A stretch of DNA of 64,000 nucleotides, taken from the NCBI GenBank assembly GCA_041653835.1, contig JBAZEP010000005.1:1-64000 (forward strand). Direction: 5' to 3'. Shown here piece by piece: positions 63,501 to 64,000 of this stretch. The notes beneath the pieces are model-generated. The model ran no database searches and was not told where the DNA came from. It worked only from the letters and a program-made list of their open reading frames with translations. Each line of letters opens with the position of its first letter. The first letter of the stretch is position 1. This stretch comes from UBA10183 sp041653835 (GTDB lineage Bacteria > Omnitrophota > Gorgyraeia > Gorgyraeales > Gorgyraeaceae). Both the position numbers and the translations under genes were made by a program.

Positions 63501-64000
63501 AATCGTCCTGGTATTCGGCTATCAGAGATGCGCCCCATGCCTGGACGTCTGTAGCTACAGTATAATCGATGACATCGTCTCCGCGCTCTCCATTGATAAG
63601 CCTGTTTATGTCCCTTATACCTCTTACGAACCTGCCTGATATTTTCCCGTCGCCTTCTCTTGTCAGGTAAGCGCCTCCTCCTCCCGTAGGAGCTTTAAGG
63701 AAATTGGCTATCTTCGCGGCAATATCCCTGTATTTAGCGCCTTTCTCTCCTTCTATCTTATCCCCGAGGTACCTGAACAGCGTATAATGGTCTTCCATAT
63801 GCTCTATACTTGCTGTATTCCTGTTATCAGGCCCTAAAGGTATGATCAACCCGGGCGCCACAAACCCGTCCAGTTTTACCACACTTATTTCTCTCCCGAT
63901 CTTCAGGATATCATCCGCCGTAGTCATCAGGAAATTAAGTTTCTTATTATCCTTGTCTCCTTTATTCTCTATATCATGCGCTATCCTTATGCCTATCCAC
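48508..64000 (-). CDS. Giant multidomain envelope protein, N-terminus beyond the window
   Basis: The frame has no stop from 48508 to the window edge: 5,163 codons are visible, and the codons above the ATG at 63927 are still coding. They read W-I-G-I-R-I-A-H-D-I-E-N, matching an internal copy at 62271 (W-T-G-I-K-L-A-H-Y-I-E-K). So the ATG at 63927 is not the start. Order of parts: six-hairpin-like repeats (63999-61290); mixed beta region (61290-58650); further alpha/alpha glycosidase-like region (58650-57500); membrane block with a glycosyltransferase-like segment (57460-53510); helical soluble region (53500-51060); second TM pair (51050-50900); nucleoside-kinase-like domain (50250-49490); C-terminal tail. 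It may be a giant glucan synthase or processing protein. The product name is inference; the size and reading frame are direct. Confidence 0.9.
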   Translation of the reverse strand, partial: WIGIRIAHDIENKGDKDNKKLNFLMTTADDILKIGREISVVKLDGFVAPGLIIPLGPDNRNTASIEHMEDHYTLFRYLGDKIEGEKGAKYRDIAAKIANFLKAPTGGGGAYLTREGDGKISGRFVRGIRDINRLINGERGDDVIDYTVATDVQAWGASLIAEYQDDFKGLDPRTFVHFAEKNCATEVNFNGSKVAGFDFFNIKAIKNILAGLRNRSSQLQRLIDAPDLDQDVYELKKNKDSIDNQIRAIEKSWREAGMISVEWTNYMITAYRHSAEWAEKQGNKDAAEYYRRQAEFYKNEVDKLTIEIDGNQGLPYATRSYTQKADDPTDKTPMNGDKAISAAATATRAMLDLKTKQGKFFDPLIIEIKEKVDLDKKPAETKEEINIKQQDKAPLKTGQLIRREAPKQLVAETKKTEQPKIITLKTQAPKKTLYAYNTYKPKVIQAGFSFEPIISLVKGIVNFIGGLFSTEAEEGTKVTPEDAVKHAGSEFIRSENTGLPISYDGTTDANIRNWSFTFDLDLDNILNIYTDGKDKTDKTIDFLNNDAFKKSGLYYSAYDVRYGNIQEYNNPGGPNAWTGIKLAHYIEKFGDNGNKKLVMARNIADALLGFETRYTTDLGENAGFILLGPGQGTAAVEHNLDHFVLLKYLGDKIEGNDGQKYRDAAKRISTFLRTPVEKGGAFITNEGRFIRGIKDSYAFIQGDRGDNAVDRTVATDAQAWGASVVASYGDYYFKGLNPRTFVDFAEKNCEVEVNFRGKKVKGFDFIDNKLRETITRNNISEKEKELGRKLTREEIEAVTRIPMISVEWTNYMITAYVHAADRAERDGNDKAAENYRNKAKFYKDEVDKLTIKRNGETGLPYATASGMQKSDIKGDNTPENSENSISISATTTRALLDLGIDPLRVEAGSKVSNLPKSEEVTIYKPYITRTPTSLKITDIVRGGYRTPDFIRGLGKRDIVDYLSGCAITKNSISLRDGDIKEWISFTRDGMEMARVENTPQGAFFTLMQFDENQEKEIYREKYQYERSGIGQYAGNAMPVTLPKNITDETIKSLEINKDAFIGKDKFFRNQASYDYVLGVLKNSEFEVVEENNGSGSQRIVFYAPGNRPISYISGGNLYFTRDIISRTDLADFNEQVLLQNLQAKSNDIFPDNSRLNTYIDRFKKARVTATIEFDINHLDAPQQYTAFTYFEGAKQYPIGRLQKGNFGLSLDLIEHKEDNKGNKTVTYEDPRLKDIITLLSSSSAKDAFMTSKGKPDRPFNKETEFNAWLKKLNSTKDLIAHKVFTISDNGRGAIKEKKAFTSIYYKAVEVVRIDRSGLSVIDQFNVKYTFDHDEKSIGDYMFRSWDTIHASTAIENILMGLTRNEKTYIEYTTAVYNMTDKSGNDVKGIVYKIPEDPIFNVSDYSSGKDIKERNLIKGATDLSKHDFVYFYAENAKGVDLELEITDSNGDRVVIASNKERQSGEDTIPFWPALAPNRVAVPDFDNATALYSVTAPYSITENVYAIPVEQLKASGLDVNNITNATLKYRSNTDIKFKASRLMFMGEGKSVDGSVNKDLFKIRDASEQEIVMFQEKDKDDVIETALEDYNWMVKYTEKMKSSSVPRLQVFDIRNYKNEIEKPAYTLDPENGRLYTLDRLVIDKTNKIIGVYSFDITKGIMTLKAYNPRYIQEAGTFSAYGQENFKVLFPEKEGMFSDMRNRMYGSIFGQIAREMFEYEDYLGDFKPIRLTAQEVASKLEEYPDVGYTYLQNRDGELPWIGKEEKQTALSFNNLSISLVFNKNTGLTPTSAISTYGPTADYVNTAKELEIAVPYLLSIGDTENAQKILNFYMQQAGKGPLAEYYHINTGAPYEYSVTDSAIYISKPKAEAQLSASMAAFNAAQKIEDPASKKAMYNFSFEMLNKFFEFEGSKGGFTEDKPVGKTEDGIWPSKLNYYPTSLNSKAYIFLSRLSDPNILGSLPEGLSDKIMSARENTGILLREYIMPYSMEHGTIPVGVREVRGNIGNDTILALEKWNSSDASLWFIEAAKEMKDIDGNELTKWFDNTAKIFGVTAGGEWGIDWSPRFTRPEGRVIFTEATAHFLKVARLLNNKTAESYIANSLNGYQVKDGKLPEMAGIDINKAENTFIESGQGFKSMLTVDEKGNKEPAVSSITISYIITMDNGQALYDITSDGSDIPYAEKKEAPEKGSAWTIFKIILIIQGFLVAYNFVWSKWWKKWRSKKDKEEKSPEEEEYYNEEHAKEALKVLSEDVFKTEVANLGKGKKVIFSDSDIEGAFLSYLGVIYALIIKWNEKNGNKIDINKVNEFAIQISKYLALEAVRGAGDSTIAQAKYVIPGSVNPQIWANIQLYLKDCTARMKADFDNVNEFESLLADIGISEGRFDPLIRIVPEVSDTKDKDFIELKKKVSSGEIAPKGGKSDYDEFVETLPKPIHPLVQDFTSIMPRFILAAIGILWHLGDKGGINIFNDFANLFSQSLAQLSLPVLIAAGVILIINTITEFFSMSKFTSGKSNLKKISGVVLLGLGIFMFVFMPGAAIFEVAALKFLAASLITLEGLYNVISNRSLVGLAVYNQIRPSVSVGRPRAVILHTAQLLSFVGLSILLADAVSTWFVATYAVSIIAVIGAALGFFLVQQLVNYGLWQKWTFISALLAPTRGPVKTEKPKDWDPGKTGVLFVGGQPLASEVHIGKTPEDAADGIFSQLNYMRDNEDEATMKFIKGIAEELGVSQLSDESIKGVLIALYKAEKESGVGLWDIEQLDENSNIDNDLKIISGRHYDPSDRNKIIAAYKLRDWICDINPVPIRGGSAINSATTMVKMARSFKDAGIGEKTVFYIIHNQYDKFGNEKGRPSQENIEKGDEVLQREKLSRLIKQISGGSSYVVFNSTIFGLKAAAMNGLFSVPEEMPYLKSLVIMDRNSTVGNFTKFIEDVKRIRANPDISIIAAFRGTTNVLTPTGDLSRLVEEGHGSFMQGLVDKVGTGWGNIMQIVFWEAFTKLGKKGVSETSLAPDRKEKKYKTRFMDRMFGLMMFSPNAIGISEDYWAVLQTSYSQIGLGRSPQYGLSKAMWHKIRETKGLYELVKALPRWSAGLYQTMKDYLMQLINEYGPESIFERDARRNAGRHFIIAPQALLNVLILPLAIIGDWTSFVGINLLYWVLGTMFNQIETLHGLLATLRAAGFSQKLGWFGFATGVAAGAIFLSPLVASMGALVTVLIPFYTGIAGFILAGSLPGGFTGWGKWFSVRVRDMLIFSSRFIVIANAQIAALLTKLSFEFKLSAVGKGGNAIKIVWSNLKELSPANSKSVPDYISKVTSSYQAIFFIGLFMLGLNFFAMSSLDIMNVLMLWISLVFTSGIVIGPYTHDDKVGKSFGKGSGDIAAKILGYGLGIVTLTGAAMLIGGGFIGLTPYLVVSAGLLLPVLSLLEKKNLTDPKVLRFKTEMNRAYIISLFIFIWFLVVPLASNFSFELGSSKILELTSSQLLSYIGWPVLIASIIVAFGNIQTRIQRAYYSEKLNRLNNAIKGDEALVNRLEPLTKDARTYIHQGAFGYLRDTFKAIEKERNAPSSARYKNAPLASNASLGRLPLSDFSDAEMQAMIEKAVVENNWAFGDPAAEMRVSVGADGARTPVLHVHGGLFSALINKAKEDPVNAAIYGNIIKGILKQEFEHFSNINTYDLNTMAGLKLDYEKTGSMESAKALAALQVYYEAKGYRKLYEHLVKEGITAAQIMELAGEGEDLLSAMLRQLAKFMQADIESISLAAAKDLSEGRGYIADSIKVALDDQGFISYLKSEADTMNAATLKSRFGITDQKLITEPVELIFGPAFQNNKQLQNQKDIFKSVKIDNKELNVRQALFVSPEMKTFSNVSSIDALFYTFFPEKYSMIHEDVKEIIDNALSSGKADLAALFMLFNIWKKDLPDAKLLNEQDARDIVLAAEIVKTAGIDKIKAISRLLTGKDNSLFPLSGVMRVVLSRTLQRSDYRISSLSDAITIWVKYHKGRSFDTGDADSIILIFSALGKGMGAIDMDFAVEQWKSKNYGKYLTEKDISGIIDSVNLNYTLRSIRRIAEQDGDLAYWNYRFSKILRLVGKWRRQDELDTYKLSQSFSGMLSKLYIKYPDKKLYGRAIDNILEDMENFAEINRFKPDKINWERVTAVIIIKNFPEETINKWALSRVDFLKNRAAYFKKRNDIKNMKIALKQAFNLTRSVKSGTFYYKTWLWNTIVSSFAGGLRSNIEILEKDIRDKKAYINFVLPGWEDPSYDIRDVNALNKKLKAQKAKALKFVEHITTIAKENPAIKDLRKADKVFSSRFWERAIYKAVSDDRVRAAALVITLTALAGILVLSSASLVLAILGMHNGLSFFIYGAGCFLPVFIILELARIKLSPDSFLKLSPASRINKVLKKLIDRLKYDEKLKNIIVSTLSSYTIKEEYLRPTGDSRLQRIANYLKMTVYPVRVDHKEKIIYVDTRPYFSTLGMTHLNHLILTALYKLSSAIGSGDAAGRRHVPVIRANIFAISRYPQLRSVFVAPFSMAVDLAASSIKWIKGRKTRGREGSINNINQLNAAVFHNKLSGIIKKEEEELEKEVSQIAGYVDLMPPRSVLLISGCSSTGKSPLSNKISKATPRQGKILGMDRYYKDHADMPLAGDGKFDFDSPEALDMELFISHLEALLKGEEIKMPVYDFDAGARLDTSEPLSLGQDEVLIIEGIHALSARILNAIPARQRFGVFVDVGPHIKLSSGKALRGADLRLLRRLIRDEVSRGIPAIKTLRQWKTVRAAEDKFIMPQIKEADMVINTALPYELVILKKYAVPYLKDSLKIASTAGEKELVKEINRLLAIFNDVITVKHADVPEKSLLNEFLILDSSYKSLDAFKKELTQDIRSLKWLSAGTRNKMMDIASAAGSKKEIFEEFLYIEQEVMKDWYDMYKEYLGSAGDIIAKEMAELFLNLFAIETYFIRSPEQNESLLNFQPRSYEFLKPADAVKKIKSIMKNSGSEGVLADITVLSDGTLHVLATDPMDMDSSVRKEMDIAREKTHFNVFYGKSIIRIDVPQHVQEFINRPYKASHEFISFEKIIHDDLIELARRLVEGGMGKELKFVAYPALDKFIFSKLGEKIPATLGELAAKPRKINTGVLDLNYLEHVNIPKNIRYRTGINIKLLERLNNTIDDLHKLRSSL
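49490..50260 (-). other. Nucleoside (uridine) kinase-like domain in the giant protein
   Basis: The segment has Walker A GCSSTGKS (near 50230), 'MDRYYKDHADMP', 'FDFDSPEALDMELF', 'PVYDFDAGARLDTSE', 'LIIEGIHALS', 'RLLRRLIRDEVSRGIPA', 'TLRQWKTVRAAEDKFI', 'ADMVINTALPYELVIL' and the tail 'ADVPEKSLLNEFL'. This order and spacing match the UMPK-like nucleoside kinase family (COG0572 relatives with a P-S-x-L-x-E-F tail). Pro follows the Walker Ser where Thr is usual (GKS-P), which could affect activity. It would phosphorylate uridine or cytidine, or bind a nucleotide for regulation. Confidence 0.78.
53510..57460 (-). other. Polytopic membrane block with glycosyltransferase-like motifs
   Basis: About twelve TM helices flank a soluble ~480-codon segment (56000-54660). 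Near 55275 'SLVIMDRNSTVGNF' resembles the D-x-D region of GT-A transferases. Near 54900 'GISEDYW' resembles the (T)ED catalytic motif and near 54755 'LPRWSAGLYQ' resembles the Q/R-x-x-R-W motif of processive synthases. The arrangement (membrane GT with alpha/alpha domains) recalls cyclic beta-1,2-glucan synthase NdvB (GT84). Sequence support is weak and visual only. Confidence 0.42.
61290..63999 (-). other. Two six-hairpin-glycosidase-like repeats within the giant gene
   Basis: Two units with a period of 576 codons (Trp codons at 63999-63997 and 62271-62269) share 'HYTLFRYLGDKIEG'/'HFVLLKYLGDKIEG', 'ATD(V/A)QAWGAS' and 'NPRTFV(H/D)FAEKNC', 'MISVEWTNYMITAY', 'YKDEVDKLTI' and 'GLPYAT'. The word 'TGLPISYDGTTDANIRNWSFTFDLDLDNI' and 'NAWTGIKLAHY' match six-hairpin (alpha/alpha) glycosidase relatives. 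A Lys/Thr/Pro linker (~62930-62660) separates the two. Repeat 1 is cut by the window edge. The linker motif 'EKNC' in both copies contains a conserved Cys. Confidence 0.7.

Noticed and set aside
63927..63927. ATG at 63927 as the start of the giant gene
   Set aside because: Codons above it are open and align with an internal repeat, so the gene extends past 64000.

Overview
The window looks like chromosome from an uncultivated, diderm, low-to-mid GC bacterium. The best guess is a member of Candidatus Omnitrophota (OP3). The grounds are indirect: a giant reading frame of more than 5,160 codons that runs off the right edge, RND/TolC pumps and prepilin genes of an outer-membraned cell, compact housekeeping operons, and many short palindromes between genes. 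No 16S rRNA is present, so the assignment is inference. Every protein gene is on the minus strand; the only plus-strand gene is a tRNA-Ala. Transcription therefore runs from high to low coordinates. I see no CRISPR array, insertion sequence, prophage or replication origin.

Region 1 (1-4452): two small exported proteins, one cut by the left edge, and a secreted zinc metallopeptidase lie downstream of leuS. leuS has a consensus promoter so close to its ATG that its mRNA is probably leaderless. tRNA-Ala(GGC) has its own plus-strand promoter. Region 2 (4453-10400): an MFS exporter, a UvrD-like helicase, a small membrane protein behind a structured promoter-driven leader with a terminator hairpin, phosphofructokinase with a tiny overlapping basic ORF, and two paralogous small secreted proteins, one with a three-hairpin leader. 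Region 3 (10481-17987): a sensor kinase, a receiver-kinase hybrid, an exported peptidase-like protein, a HAMP membrane protein, a SurA-like lipoprotein, a BY-kinase-like polysaccharide protein and folE. The HAMP gene and the SurA-like gene follow nearly identical repeated structured leaders.

Region 4 (18058-26658): mnmE, folC, purH, a divergent YchF-like GTPase, then gspJ/gspI/gspF-like pseudopilus genes and a coiled-coil membrane protein. Region 5 (26671-36394): a TolC - membrane fusion protein - RND - RND operon behind a strong promoter. Here TolC carries an N-terminal TonB-C-like domain and one RND pump carries a C-terminal winged-helix domain. Region 6 (36518-48365): a carbohydrate module, read as PilZ protein, sugar-binding lipoprotein, two ABC permeases, TPR-glycosidase, carbohydrate-binding lipoprotein, second glycosidase, TPR/beta-barrel outer-membrane protein and ROK regulator.

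Region 7 (48508-64000) is one giant gene, open at its 5' end. Reading N to C it has tandem six-hairpin-glycosidase-like repeats, a further alpha/alpha region, a polytopic membrane block around a glycosyltransferase-like segment, a long helical region, a second membrane block, and a complete nucleoside (uridine) kinase-like domain. With the sugar import and glycosidase genes next to it, it may be a giant glucan-synthesising or remodelling machine; that role is inferred.

At the DNA level the clearest undescribed signal is a family of six 39-bp palindromes. They share the half-site TAAKGNNACATTTNNGACA around one central base, and several start exactly at the TAA stop codon of the preceding gene.
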